DNA from: an uncultured Saprospiraceae bacterium
GTDB lineage: Bacteria > Bacteroidota > Bacteroidia > Chitinophagales > Saprospiraceae
NCBI GenBank assembly: GCA_938022165.1
Contig: CALIEI010000215.1
Coordinates: 1-37,085 of the forward strand
Length of the DNA: 37,085 nt
Reading direction: 5' to 3'
Numbering within the stretch: the first letter of the stretch is position 1; the number at the start of each line of letters is the position of its first letter. Positions 1-8,772 of the stretch are shown here, in pieces. The notes beneath the pieces were generated by a model. The model was not told the DNA's origin. It saw nothing but the letters and a program-made list of their open reading frames with translations, and did not search any database. Made by a program: the position numbers and the translations under genes.

Positions 1-2
1 GT

Positions 3-566
3 GCACTGAAGGAAACAAAATCAATTACTAGAGAGGACTTTTTTAATGAGGAATATTTTAAGAAATTTACTTACACATTTGGTGAGCAAACTTTTTACCA
101 AGGACGAGAATTGATAAAAATAGATTTTTCAAATAAACGAAAAGTAGAGTATGCTTTTTATAATGGCAGTATATATCTTGATCATCAAGATCTAGCGATA
201 GTAGCTATCGATTATCATGTAAAAGCAAAAATTCCATTTTATATCAATGCTTTACTTAAGACTATAGTTGGCTTCACTATTCCTGAACTAGAAAGAGACG
301 TTCGTATACGAAACCAATTTGTGTTTGATAAATGGTATCCTAAGGAGCTCGTTAGTGACATGGATTTAACCTTAAAGCAAAAAGGGGAGCTAGAAACGAT
401 ATCAATTGCCCAAATACTAAATATCCAAGATATAGATGCCGAGCATCCAAAAGCTATAGAAGATGATAAAATTTTTTCTGAAGACAATGAATTTGAAGAT
501 CAAGTTTTTCCGATAGAAGGGATTGATTGGGAGGATATCAATATCATTAAGATTGAAGATAAATAG
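3..566 (+). CDS. C-terminal part of a conserved Bacteroidota protein, 5' end cut by window edge
   Basis: The frame is open from the first bases of the window to the stop at 566, so the gene starts upstream; the TTG at 111 is internal. About 187 residues are visible. The stretch from about residue 36 of the visible part, with IKIDFSNKRKVEYAFYNGSIYLD followed by LAIVAIDY, resembles the beta-strand-rich region (G-x-IYID-x5-AIV) seen in Bacteroidota proteins that carry an N-terminal carboxypeptidase-like regulatory domain and are usually exported. That N-terminal domain would lie outside the window, so the assignment is only tentative. The last 60 residues are very acidic (many D and E, ending IIKIEDK) and look unstructured. 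No membrane segment or sorting signal is visible in this part. Function unknown. Confidence 0.75.
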   Translation, partial: ALKETKSITREDFFNEEYFKKFTYTFGEQTFYQGRELIKIDFSNKRKVEYAFYNGSIYLDHQDLAIVAIDYHVKAKIPFYINALLKTIVGFTIPELERDVRIRNQFVFDKWYPKELVSDMDLTLKQKGELETISIAQILNIQDIDAEHPKAIEDDKIFSEDNEFEDQVFPIEGIDWEDINIIKIEDK

Positions 567-647
567 TTGAGTCCGCTCCGAAAAGTCACGAAACCATAAA
601 ATCTACGCGCGAGATTGTTACGAAATTTGAAAGTTCATTCTTGAAGG

Positions 648-690
648 CCATTTGTCACGATTTTTAAAAAAGAAAAATCGCGCCAAATGG
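648..690. repeat. Long stem-loop, 18-base arms
   Basis: Arms 648-665 and 673-690 are complementary at 16 of 18 positions around a 7-base A-rich loop (666-672). It lies about 80 bases after the stop of the left-edge gene and its arm ends in a run of five T. It could act as a 3' processing or termination structure, but no U-tract follows the second arm, so it is not a textbook terminator. Confidence 0.6.
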
Positions 691-825
691 GATGTTTCGC
701 TAAATCACCCAGGGCTGAAGCCCCGTGCTCTTATATTTAGCCCCACCTCTGCAAGTTGGGCAGGCACCTTGTGGCTATTAAATTTTATATGATATACTCA
801 AACTTATATTTTCGTAACAGCCTCG

Positions 826-935
826 CGTGAGGGATAGAAAAGATCGCGAGCTATGCTCGTGAGTGCGTAGCACCAAAGCGAAGCGGAGTCTTGTATAGCC
901 CGACTCCATTGTAGCTTTTTCGCTACAATGGAGTC
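826..935. repeat. GC-rich structured intergenic block ending in a perfect hairpin
   Basis: The block contains a GCGAGC-tat-GCTCGT mini-hairpin (about 852-866), then ATAGCCCGACTCC, then a perfect hairpin with arms 902-915 and 922-935 (GACTCCATTGTAGC and its complement) around TTTTTC. Its layout (GGATAGAA, variable hairpin, GTAGC, AGCGGA, GCCCGAC) loosely resembles the elements at 15471-15604 and 32279-32426, but without a long identical stretch, so membership of the same family is only suggested. Confidence 0.45.
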
Positions 936-1212
936 ACGCCCAAATAAAAGAAGCTATTAAATTACAAACTTTGTAAATCAGGCTTTTAATAACTTTTTCT
1001 TAAAGTAATACATTAGTACTAGATCAGATAGTGAGGTATTAATTTTAAAAAGCTAGACAATAGGCATATATTAGCTTAGAGGCCGTTTGATTCGACCTAT
1101 CTGAGAATGATATTGGTGTTTCCCTTCAAAAATACCAGCCACTTAGAATTTATACTTCTAAAAGAAATTCGGATTGGGCGGCCTCACTTTTTACTCACTA
1201 CGAAAACCTAAT

Positions 1213-4062
1213 ATGATACGCATAGTTCAAATTTTAGTATTCTTATTTCCTCTTTATTTGATCGCTCAACAACCTCCTGCGACGCCGGCAACTGATCGAA
1301 CGAAAATGATAGAACAAAGAAAAATGGCTGCCAATAAAGGAGCAGATTTTTCTGAAATATCATTTAAGTCTGTAGGCCCTACTGTCATGAGTGGACGGAT
1401 AACCGATCTAGCTGTAGACGAAAAAGATCCTAGTCATTTTTTTGCGGCCTATGCCTCTGGAGGATTATGGTACACAAATAATAATGGCAATAGCTTCACT
1501 CCTATTTTTGATAATGAGGCGGTGATGACTATAGGTGACGTAGCAGTGAATTGGCAGGATAGTATTATTTGGGTCGGCACAGGGGAAGTGAACTCTAGTC
1601 GCTCATCTTATGCTGGTCTGGGAATGTACGTTAGTTATGACTGGGGAAAATCTTGGGAGCACAAAGGTCTGACGGAGTCTCATCATACTGCTAGAATCAT
1701 TTTGCATCCAACTGACAAAAATACGCTATGGGTAGCCATGCTTGGTCACCTATACTCTCCAAACGAGGAACGCGGTGTATTTAAGACCACAGATGGAGGT
1801 GCTACTTGGACAAAGACTTTATTTGTAGATAATAACTCTGGAGCAATTGACTTATTGATAGATAAAGATAATCCTAACTTACTCTTTGCTTCTACTTGGA
1901 CCCGCGAACGTAGAGCTTGGAACTTTGTAGAATCCGGCAATGGATCAGGAATTTATAAAAGTGAGGATGGTGGCGACAACTGGACTAAAATAAGCACTGA
2001 GAAAAGTGGTTTTCCTACCGGTGAAGGTGTCGGCCGTATCGGTTTGTCAAGGTATTCTGATGGGTCTAAGACTGTGATGTATGCTATACTCGACAACTAT
2101 TTTAGACGCCCTAAGGATAAGAAAGATAAGAAGACAATGGCTTTGTCAAAAGATGAGCTTAGGTCAATGAGTAAGGATAAATTTTTGAAGCTATCAGAGG
2201 ATAAAGTCGCTGCGTATCTGAATGACAATGGTTTTCCAAAAAAGTATGATGTTGGCTTTGTCTATAAAAAAATAAAAGCTGGAAAAATCACTCCAAATGA
2301 TTTGGTAACTTATACCGAAGATGCCAATTCACTTTTGTTTGATACACCAGTTATAGGCGCGGAGATATACAGATCTGATGATGACGGAGTCACTTGGAAA
2401 AAAACACATGATGACTATTTGGATGCTGTGTATAATAGTTATGGATATTATTTTGGTCAAATTCGAGTATCGCCAAATGATCCTGATCGCATCTATTTTA
2501 TGGGTGTTCCTGTAGTCACGTCCAAGGATGGCGGAAAGACTTTTGAAAATATTAATGAAGAGAATGTCCATGTCGACCATCATGCGCTCTGGCTAAATGG
2601 CAATCGCGATGGACACATTATACTGGGTAATGATGGAGGTGTAAACATAAGCTATGATTATGGTCAGAATTGGTTTAAGTGCAATACACCTGCTGTTGGC
2701 CAATTTTATGCAGTCGCTGTAGATAATGCTAAACCATATAATGTCTATGGTGGGCTGCAGGATAATGGAGTCTGGACGGGTCCGCATACTAACGAAACTT
2801 CTAGTAGGTGGCAGAATACTGGGCATAATGCTTTTAAAGAATTGATAGGTGGTGATGGAATGCAAGTGGCAGTTGATACCAGAGATAACAATACTGTATA
2901 TACTGGATTTCAATTTGGGTGGTATTTTCGAATAAATAAGGCAAGTGGAGATCGCAAACAGATCAAGCCTAAACATGAACTGGGAGAAAGTCCGCTAAGA
3001 TTTAACTGGCAAACACCAATACACTTATCAGCGCATAATCAAGATATCTTGTACCTAGGTGCCAATAAGCTCTATCGTTCTTTTAACCAAGGTGATGACT
3101 GGAAGGCTATCTCCGATGACTTGACTAAGGGTGGTAAAAAAGGTGATGTCGCATTCGGCACAATAACGAGTATAGATGAATCACCATTTCAATTTGGCAA
3201 AATATATGTTGGAACCGATGATGGCCTGATCTACCGAACAGATGATGGTGGAAGTAAGTGGAATAAAATTAATGCAGGTTTGCCTGAAGATATGTGGGTC
3301 ACTAGAGTCTGGGCAAGCAGACATGAAGAAAATAGAGTTTATGCTTCATTGAATGGATATAGGTGGGATAATTTTAGTGCTTACGTTTACGTTTCTGAAG
3401 ATAATGGAAATACTTGGAGAAGTATACACGCTGGTCTTCCTGTAGAACCCGTAAACGTGATAAAAGAGGACCCCGTCAATCCTGACTTGCTGTATGTAGG
3501 AACAGATCATGGATTGTATAGTAGTTTGGATCGAGGACAATCCTATATGTTAATGAACAATGGATTACCGGCAGTAGCTGTGCATGATGTAGTAGTCCAC
3601 CCTACTGCTAATGACTTGATCGTTGGAACACATGGGCGTTCGATTTATATTGCGGACATTGCGCCGCTACAGGCTATGCATGCCAAAGAGCCATTAATAG
3701 TATTTGATATAGGCAATGTTAGACGACCAAGAAATCTTGGAGGTAAGAAAAATATTTGGTCTCCGAAAGAAACTCCTAATTTGCCAATCACATTTTATAC
3801 GGATACTAGTGGTAAGGTGAAGCTTAGTATCGAAAATAATAAAGGAGTTGTTTACTCTAATTTCATTCCCGTAAAAAAGGGTTATAATAAATATGAATTC
3901 AACTATAGTATCGGACCATCTGGACTGGAATACTTGAAAGCTGAAGATGGTACGGCATATGAAGCAGGAGATGATGGTAAATATTACCTCCCTAGTGGAT
4001 CATATACTTTAAAATTAGTCCAAGCCAATACAGAGGCTTCCACTAACTTTGAATTAAAATAA
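1213..4062 (+). CDS. Secreted sortilin/VPS10-type BNR beta-propeller protein
   Basis: The ATG at 1213 is preferred over the upstream in-frame TTG at 1174 because it places a signal peptide (MIRIVQILVFLFPLYLIAQQ) exactly at the N-terminus; the product is 949 residues. The mature part is built of repeated BNR/Asp-box-like blades with motifs such as TTDGGATW, SEDGGDNW, SDDDGVTW, SKDGGKTF, TDDGGSKW, SEDNGNTW and SSLDRGQS, ending with the family hallmark GTHGRSIYIADI, followed by a small beta domain of about 110 residues. A charged, lysine-rich insert of about 90 residues (around residues 300-390) interrupts the propeller. Family knowledge: these WD40/YVTN/BNR-like proteins are often annotated as glycosyl hydrolases or sortilins, but enzymatic activity is rarely shown. 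The next gene starts 6 bases after the stop, so the two are likely co-transcribed and work in the same envelope or extracellular process. Substrate unknown. Confidence 0.85.
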   Translation: MIRIVQILVFLFPLYLIAQQPPATPATDRTKMIEQRKMAANKGADFSEISFKSVGPTVMSGRITDLAVDEKDPSHFFAAYASGGLWYTNNNGNSFTPIFDNEAVMTIGDVAVNWQDSIIWVGTGEVNSSRSSYAGLGMYVSYDWGKSWEHKGLTESHHTARIILHPTDKNTLWVAMLGHLYSPNEERGVFKTTDGGATWTKTLFVDNNSGAIDLLIDKDNPNLLFASTWTRERRAWNFVESGNGSGIYKSEDGGDNWTKISTEKSGFPTGEGVGRIGLSRYSDGSKTVMYAILDNYFRRPKDKKDKKTMALSKDELRSMSKDKFLKLSEDKVAAYLNDNGFPKKYDVGFVYKKIKAGKITPNDLVTYTEDANSLLFDTPVIGAEIYRSDDDGVTWKKTHDDYLDAVYNSYGYYFGQIRVSPNDPDRIYFMGVPVVTSKDGGKTFENINEENVHVDHHALWLNGNRDGHIILGNDGGVNISYDYGQNWFKCNTPAVGQFYAVAVDNAKPYNVYGGLQDNGVWTGPHTNETSSRWQNTGHNAFKELIGGDGMQVAVDTRDNNTVYTGFQFGWYFRINKASGDRKQIKPKHELGESPLRFNWQTPIHLSAHNQDILYLGANKLYRSFNQGDDWKAISDDLTKGGKKGDVAFGTITSIDESPFQFGKIYVGTDDGLIYRTDDGGSKWNKINAGLPEDMWVTRVWASRHEENRVYASLNGYRWDNFSAYVYVSEDNGNTWRSIHAGLPVEPVNVIKEDPVNPDLLYVGTDHGLYSSLDRGQSYMLMNNGLPAVAVHDVVVHPTANDLIVGTHGRSIYIADIAPLQAMHAKEPLIVFDIGNVRRPRNLGGKKNIWSPKETPNLPITFYTDTSGKVKLSIENNKGVVYSNFIPVKKGYNKYEFNYSIGPSGLEYLKAEDGTAYEAGDDGKYYLPSGSYTLKLVQANTEASTNFELK

Positions 4063-4068
4063 AAGTAA

Positions 4069-4866
4069 ATGAACAAATTATTTTGGATTAGCTTAGTAAG
4101 CTTAATTTTCTTTGCTTGTAATGCAAAGAAAGCTGTTGATGCTACCACGACAGAAGCAAAACCAGCCACTATACCGGGAATACCAAACATAAACGAGACC
4201 TTTCTTCCTCAATCTATTGCACATGTATCTGGTAATCTAGTATTAAATGGAGCTGGAGATGAGTCAGCATGGGACAAAGCAAGATGGAGAAATATAGACC
4301 AACTTATGCTTGGTGCCATGCCAAGTAAGGAGGATTTTAGTGGTAGATACAAACTACTTTGGGATGAAGACATGCTCTATGTGCTGGCAGAAATTCATGA
4401 CGATGTTTTCATGGATATCAATAGAGACGGATTAGATAGATATTGGGATGACGATTGCCTTGAAGTCTTTGTTGATGCCGATAAAGGCGGAGAGATACAC
4501 CAGTACAATTATAATGCCTTTGCTTATCATCTATCACTGGATGACAGGGTCGTGGATATTGGGGATGATCTAAAGCCTCAATACTTTGATGACCACATAG
4601 CAATAAGTAAAACGAGAAATGGGAATATGATAACTTGGGAATTAGGGATAAAACTCTATTCATATACATACAGTCCAAGTGATCCTGAAGCCTCTAGAGT
4701 AAAGCTGAGTCCTAATAAAAGCGTAGGCTTTATGCTCGCTTATTGCGACAATGACTATAGTAAGGAAAGAGAACACTTTATAGGGGATATGTTTATAGAA
4801 GGTGAAGATAAAAACAGAGGCTGGATTGATGCAAGTGTTTTTGGCAACTTAAGATTAGAAAAATAG
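4069..4866 (+). CDS. CBM9-like carbohydrate-binding lipoprotein
   Basis: 265 residues. The N-terminus MNKLFWISLVSLIFFAC is a lipoprotein signal with the acylated cysteine at residue 17, so the protein should be anchored in the outer membrane or periplasm. After a short Thr/Ala/Lys linker comes a domain matching family 9 carbohydrate-binding modules (PF06452 type): GAGDESAWDKARW near the start, YKLLWDEDMLYVLAEIHDD, RYWDDDCLEVFVDAD, then WELGIKLY and a final strand with GWIDASVFGNLRLE. The D-rich segment RYWDDDCLEVFVD is typical of the family, whose modules bind sugar ends or calcium. There is no catalytic domain. It follows the propeller protein by 6 bases and precedes the pseudouridine synthase by 37 bases. 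A role in binding a glycan together with the upstream propeller protein is inference. Confidence 0.8.
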   Translation: MNKLFWISLVSLIFFACNAKKAVDATTTEAKPATIPGIPNINETFLPQSIAHVSGNLVLNGAGDESAWDKARWRNIDQLMLGAMPSKEDFSGRYKLLWDEDMLYVLAEIHDDVFMDINRDGLDRYWDDDCLEVFVDADKGGEIHQYNYNAFAYHLSLDDRVVDIGDDLKPQYFDDHIAISKTRNGNMITWELGIKLYSYTYSPSDPEASRVKLSPNKSVGFMLAYCDNDYSKEREHFIGDMFIEGEDKNRGWIDASVFGNLRLEK

Positions 4867-4903
4867 AAGAGATCCTTCTACTCATTTAGCTTAGCTTATA
4901 GCT

Positions 4904-5770
4904 TTGATAATATTAGATACCCACATCACTCCCAGTAAGGCGGAAGGTCAAAGACTATCCGACTATGCTTGTATTGCTTTCAATAAGATTATCCCTTCTA
5001 GAAAGGGAATCAAAAAGGCCATTAAACGAAAATCGATTTTGGTAGATGACCAAGTCGGTCAATCTGGTTGGAAACTCAAGAAAGGTCAAGAGTTGAAACT
5101 TCTTGACAACTATGTCAAAATTCCTAAAGACTATGAGCTAGATATCAAAGTGATATTTGAAGATGATCAGATGGCCATAGTACACAAACCGCATGGCCTC
5201 ATTTCTAGTGGAAACCAATATCGAAACTTGTATAATACGCTAGCTTATAATTTACAAAAAAGTTCTGCTATAGATAAGCTCCCCTATCCAACTCTTTGCC
5301 ATCGATTAGATAGAGAGACTGCGGGATGCGTTTTAGTAGCAAAAACAAAATCAGCACAGATAAAATTCAATAAGCTATTTATTGAGCGGAAAATTCACAA
5401 AACATATGTAGCTATTGTGCACGGCAAAATGCCAATTCGTGGATACATCGATTTGCCAGTAAACAAACAAGAAGCACAAACTAGATTCGAAAGAGAATTG
5501 TTGATCCAGAACAAAAGAGGAGATTACTATTCAAAAGTAAAATTGTATCCGATAACTGGTAGGACTCACCAGCTTCGGATACATTGCTCATTACTAGGTC
5601 ATCCCATATTAGGGGATGTTCTTTATGGTAATGACGGAAACGTCATGAAGCATAAAGGGTTATTTTTGTGTGCATTTGCTTTAAAAATTGATTCCGGATC
5701 AGAGAATCATTTTTATTATACAGCATACTCGAATAAGTTCGAAAGAGTTATCCGTTTGATATCAAAATGA
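4904..5770 (+). CDS. RluA-family RNA pseudouridine synthase
   Basis: 288 residues. It converts specific uridines in rRNA or tRNA to pseudouridine. The start is a TTG: a stop codon lies in frame just upstream and the first internal Met is near residue 90, within the catalytic domain. Residues about 35-70 resemble an S4-like RNA-binding domain (KKAIKRKSILVDD, then WKLKKGQELKLLD). The catalytic domain carries the RluA signature CHRLDRETAG with the catalytic Asp at residue 136, preceded by IVHKPHGL and followed by KTYVAIVHG and GRTHQLRIHCSLLGHPILGD. These motifs are clear; the exact target base cannot be read from sequence. It is the last gene of the plus-strand run from 1213. A short TACATG/CATGTA hairpin about 130 bases downstream may end transcription. 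Confidence 0.9.
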   Translation: MIILDTHITPSKAEGQRLSDYACIAFNKIIPSRKGIKKAIKRKSILVDDQVGQSGWKLKKGQELKLLDNYVKIPKDYELDIKVIFEDDQMAIVHKPHGLISSGNQYRNLYNTLAYNLQKSSAIDKLPYPTLCHRLDRETAGCVLVAKTKSAQIKFNKLFIERKIHKTYVAIVHGKMPIRGYIDLPVNKQEAQTRFERELLIQNKRGDYYSKVKLYPITGRTHQLRIHCSLLGHPILGDVLYGNDGNVMKHKGLFLCAFALKIDSGSENHFYYTAYSNKFERVIRLISK

Positions 5771-5992
5771 TACCTGTTTTTTGGGTAGCAATACAGGGTC
5801 AAAAATATACAAAATATGAACTAAACTCTTTTTCTTCATTGGCCCTCCGATAATGCAAATTACTACATATCAGTATTATATAACAGAGCTTTTTACATGC
5901 TTTTTCATGTATCAAAAATAGTATATTTAACAAGTTAAAAAAACATTAATTATTGATAACCATGTGTTTACATGATACTAGATTGTGATATT

Positions 5993-7552
5993 TTACTCCT
6001 TTTTAATATCTAATTGTTTTTTCTTTTTACTCTTAAATACGCCACGGAAGCTATTATCTATCCTTGACAGGATGATTTCCCAGAGATGCTCATATGGTAC
6101 AATTTCGACATCTGATCTTAGACGCTTTGCATCTGGCGGATGATTTTGCAGCTTTGCGTATAGGTCTTTTGTCTTTCTGATTGTCGCTGCTTTATGAAAA
6201 TCAGCCTCTACAAGCTTTACTAACATCTTTAGAAAACATCTCGATCTGAAAGTCTCCCCTAGCTTCAAATGTTTTCTAGTATAGCTTCTTACAGACTCGA
6301 TCTTATCGTTAGCTTCGCGATACTTTTCTTCGGTAAAAAGCAGCAAAAACTGAGCAATAATGATTGTAGTATTAAAACCCTTTTTGTCATGGGTGAAGAT
6401 GCGCATCTCATTGTTAAACTTGGCATAGCGCAATGGCTTTGTGGAGCTAGCTCCTTCTGGATAATCAAGTAGTCCAATATTAATATAAAATTGAAGATAG
6501 GCTCTAAATACCTTATAGGTTTCCTTCCTTGAATCTACAAGAAATTTGAAAGCGTTATGATTTACGGCTTTCAAGTAAGCCTCAAATGCTAGACTATACT
6601 TTTGTTCATATAAGTATAAAGTTATAATACTATCATATAAGGTAAACCATGCCTTTTGTCCCTCTCGAAGATATTTTAAATTCTGATGAGCTGTCTTATT
6701 AGCTTGAACATATTTTCTCAGGGTAATTAAGGCGGATAGTTTTTTGCTTATTAAACCATTGTATATACCGGCAGCAACATCAGGGTAGTTTTTAAGTTTC
6801 CCAATATTGTTGTCAACAATTTCAACCACACTTTCGAAATCTTGCTCGATTTCTGACTTACGAATCTTTAGTAAAACTAGGTATGTAAAAGAAGTACATC
6901 TATGTCCCGATATTAGCTTTGGCTCTAGATCATCAATAAATTGATTCACTTTTTCTAATAATTCAAGATCCTTTACGATGGATTTCTTATTGAAGTTTAC
7001 GGAAATTTTATACCAATAGTATTCTGCTAACCTATTGATCCCATCTATCTTACTGTATCTTTCACATAGCGAATGATAGTAATCTAGCTTCTTTTCGTCA
7101 CCATCAATGATGACATACTTTTTTGCTAGTATTTTTGCAACTCTTATTATTATATCTGCTTGATTAAATTTGATTGCTTTTTTGAGTATCTTATTTCCAA
7201 GAGTTAACAAATTGTTTTGCCCTCCTCTTCTGCTTAGCCATTCTAAAACAGTTGTTTGTTTAAGTATTTCATTAAAAACGATGTCATATTCAACATGCGT
7301 TTTTTCTCTCAAGTCTATAGTAAAAAGTGAGTCAATTAATTTATTATGTAGCTTTTCCTTTGTTTGATAAAGGGCTGTTTTAGATGTAGCATTGTTATAC
7401 AAAAGAAGTAAAGCGTCTTTATCCTCTTTGACTTCTCCGCTTCTGATTAAATGATACAACTGATCAACTTTGGTATTTGATTTCCCCAATACCTCCACTC
7501 CTTTGAGCTTGTTTGGGTTTACAATTTCAATTAATTCTTGAAGTTTCAACAT
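5993..7552 (-). CDS. Unrecognised 519-residue helical-repeat-like protein
   Basis: I do not recognise a named family. The ATG start is clear. The product has no signal peptide or membrane segment, so it is probably cytoplasmic. It is rich in Leu, Lys and aromatic residues with alternating helix-like blocks of about 30-40 residues (for example LAEYYWYKISVNF, LISKKLSALITLRKYVQANKTAHQNLKYL, WFTLYDSIITLYLYEQKYSLAFEAYLKAV), which suggests a TPR-like alpha-solenoid. The C-terminus is basic (FKSKKKKQLDIKKE). There is no catalytic motif I can identify. It is a single-gene unit: the neighbours on both sides are on the plus strand, and a TATATTTG box about 108 bases upstream (7660-7667) is a plausible promoter. 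A scaffold or protein-binding role is only a guess. Confidence 0.8.
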   Translation of the reverse strand: MLKLQELIEIVNPNKLKGVEVLGKSNTKVDQLYHLIRSGEVKEDKDALLLLYNNATSKTALYQTKEKLHNKLIDSLFTIDLREKTHVEYDIVFNEILKQTTVLEWLSRRGGQNNLLTLGNKILKKAIKFNQADIIIRVAKILAKKYVIIDGDEKKLDYYHSLCERYSKIDGINRLAEYYWYKISVNFNKKSIVKDLELLEKVNQFIDDLEPKLISGHRCTSFTYLVLLKIRKSEIEQDFESVVEIVDNNIGKLKNYPDVAAGIYNGLISKKLSALITLRKYVQANKTAHQNLKYLREGQKAWFTLYDSIITLYLYEQKYSLAFEAYLKAVNHNAFKFLVDSRKETYKVFRAYLQFYINIGLLDYPEGASSTKPLRYAKFNNEMRIFTHDKKGFNTTIIIAQFLLLFTEEKYREANDKIESVRSYTRKHLKLGETFRSRCFLKMLVKLVEADFHKAATIRKTKDLYAKLQNHPPDAKRLRSDVEIVPYEHLWEIILSRIDNSFRGVFKSKKKKQLDIKKE

Positions 7553-7659
7553 ATACTAATGTACTGGTATATAAATTATAGTGTCATTGCGAGTTCACAA
7601 TGTTTTGGTTTTCTATAACTTAGGTAGATTCACTACTATAAATAGCTTATTCTGGTACA

Positions 7660-7667
7660 CAAATATA
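7660..7667 (-). promoter_or_regulatory. Bacteroidota -7 box (TATATTTG) for the gene starting at 7552
   Basis: On the minus strand the sequence reads TATATTTG, matching the Bacteroidota sigma-A -7 consensus TAnnTTTG. It lies 108 bases upstream of the ATG at 7552. The surrounding 14 bases (7659-7672) are identical to the -7 region upstream of mraZ (30159-30172). No good -33 TTG box was found at standard spacing. Confidence 0.45.
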
Positions 7668-7745
7668 TACAAATTTTAACATTGTCTGCTCTTTAAAAAG
7701 TATGCTTTTTTGTTTGGAATTATTAACAAATCAAATAAACGTACT

Positions 7746-7883
7746 ATGTTAGAATTAATCATTGCTCTATTCCTAAGTCTAGGTATCATCTCAAATGCTG
7801 ACCAATTAAATGATCAGCTTATTCAAGATCATCAAGATTCTATCAAAACCCACATAGTGGACGACGATATAGAGATCGGATAA
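7746..7883 (+). CDS. Possible 45-residue membrane-anchored or secreted peptide
   Basis: An ATG at 7746 opens a 45-codon frame ending in TAA at 7883, 49 bases before the next gene on the same strand. The first 18 residues (MLELIIALFLSLGIISNA) form a hydrophobic stretch that could be a membrane anchor or a weak signal peptide ending at SNA. The rest is polar and acidic (DQLNDQLIQDHQDS, then HIVDDDIEIG). The pattern is protein-like, but the frame is short, no Shine-Dalgarno sequence is evident, and no family is recognised. It could instead be part of the leader of the lipoprotein gene at 7933. Confidence 0.4.
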   Translation: MLELIIALFLSLGIISNADQLNDQLIQDHQDSIKTHIVDDDIEIG

Positions 7884-7906
7884 ATGTCTATTTAAGTCTT
7901 GAATTT

Positions 7907-7932
7907 CTATCTTGCGCAAAAATCGCAGATAG
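7907..7932 (+). promoter_or_regulatory. Hairpin abutting the start codon at 7933
   Basis: CTATC-t-TGCG (7907-7916) pairs with CGCA-GATAG (7924-7932) around a 7-base loop, with a single bulged base. The stem ends exactly one base before the ATG at 7933. A stem here would bury the ribosome landing site, so it could limit or regulate translation of the lipoprotein gene; this is inference. Confidence 0.4.
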
Positions 7933-8736
7933 ATGAATTTTAGACCTTTTATTATACTTAGTCTCTTCATATTTAGCTCATGTCACTCAGCACTAGATCG
8001 AACATTTATTGCTGATCGATATGCGCTAGATTTGAAGCAGCTGGGTATAGAAGAGTTGGTTTCGGCGCAAGAGATGTTTTTGATCAATCACGTAGTCGTT
8101 AGAGAAAGAGACTATCTTGATTACTCGCTCAAGGGTATGAAGTATGGTGACATTCTGGCTATGGCGAAAGATATGTCTGCAAATGGCATGGCCGTTAAAT
8201 CGAGTTTTCCTGAAGTGAAGCCTTCAGAAAATTTGAAAGTAGACATCTCAAACGATGGCTCAGGCTACTATGATCAGAAACAGAAGCTGAAATTTTCCGC
8301 TACGTTTACAAACACGGGCAAAAAGGACATGGCGCTGCTCGATGCTACCTTTTTAGTTTATGGCCCATTTCAAGATCATATCGCTACAGTCGCTTTTGAA
8401 ATCAATACCAAGATTAAAGCGGGCGATAGTCAAAAATTGTTCTTTTTGGCTGACGCCAAAGTGATCCGGGAGAATTTATTATTTGGAAGAGCATTTTCTC
8501 TTTCTCGACTATTTATGGATGATATCTTGGTACAAGCAGATATACAGCTCGGGGGTACTGGTGTAACAACTAATAACGTGAATAACTTTGATAAGCTAAA
8601 AATCAAAGATCAATACATGGAAGCGGATAAAGAATTCTCTTATCCTAGAGAATTAAAAGGCACTGAGTGGTATGAGAAGGATGCTAATGGAAAGGCAAGC
8701 GTTTTCAAACCAGGTTTGAGATATTATCCTCAGTAA
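7933..8736 (+). CDS. Lipoprotein of unknown function
   Basis: 267 residues. The N-terminus MNFRPFIILSLFIFSSC is a lipoprotein signal with the acylated Cys at residue 17. The mature protein begins with a helical segment (LDRTFIADRYALDLKQLGIEELVSAQEMFLINHVVVRERDYLDYSLKGMKYGDILAMA). A beta-rich middle region follows (VDISNDGSGYYDQKQKLKFSATFTNTGKKDMALLDATFLVYGPF) that reads like an immunoglobulin-type domain for envelope contacts. The C-terminal 60 residues are polar. I do not recognise the family. The gene faces the next lipoprotein gene (8773-9513) tail to tail, with 36 bases between the stops. An envelope role follows from the lipobox; nothing more specific can be supported. Confidence 0.8.
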   Translation: MNFRPFIILSLFIFSSCHSALDRTFIADRYALDLKQLGIEELVSAQEMFLINHVVVRERDYLDYSLKGMKYGDILAMAKDMSANGMAVKSSFPEVKPSENLKVDISNDGSGYYDQKQKLKFSATFTNTGKKDMALLDATFLVYGPFQDHIATVAFEINTKIKAGDSQKLFFLADAKVIRENLLFGRAFSLSRLFMDDILVQADIQLGGTGVTTNNVNNFDKLKIKDQYMEADKEFSYPRELKGTEWYEKDANGKASVFKPGLRYYPQ

Positions 8737-8772
8737 AGATTAAGTTAGAGATCCTTACTTTTATAACACTGA

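Larger units (their letters stand above)
567..1212. other. 646-base intergenic region with several hairpins, no gene
   Basis: No credible coding frame is present. The region holds an 18-base-arm stem-loop (648-690), a small GGGCT/AGCCC palindrome (712-723), and a GC-richer block (about 826-935) that ends in a perfect 14-base-arm hairpin. The rest is AT-rich and presumably contains the promoter of the gene starting at 1213, although no convincing TAnnTTTG box was found. Confidence 0.6.

Noticed and set aside
1174-1212. Longer N-terminus of the propeller protein from a TTG at 1174
   Set aside because: It would put 13 extra polar residues in front of a complete signal peptide; the ATG at 1213 is better.
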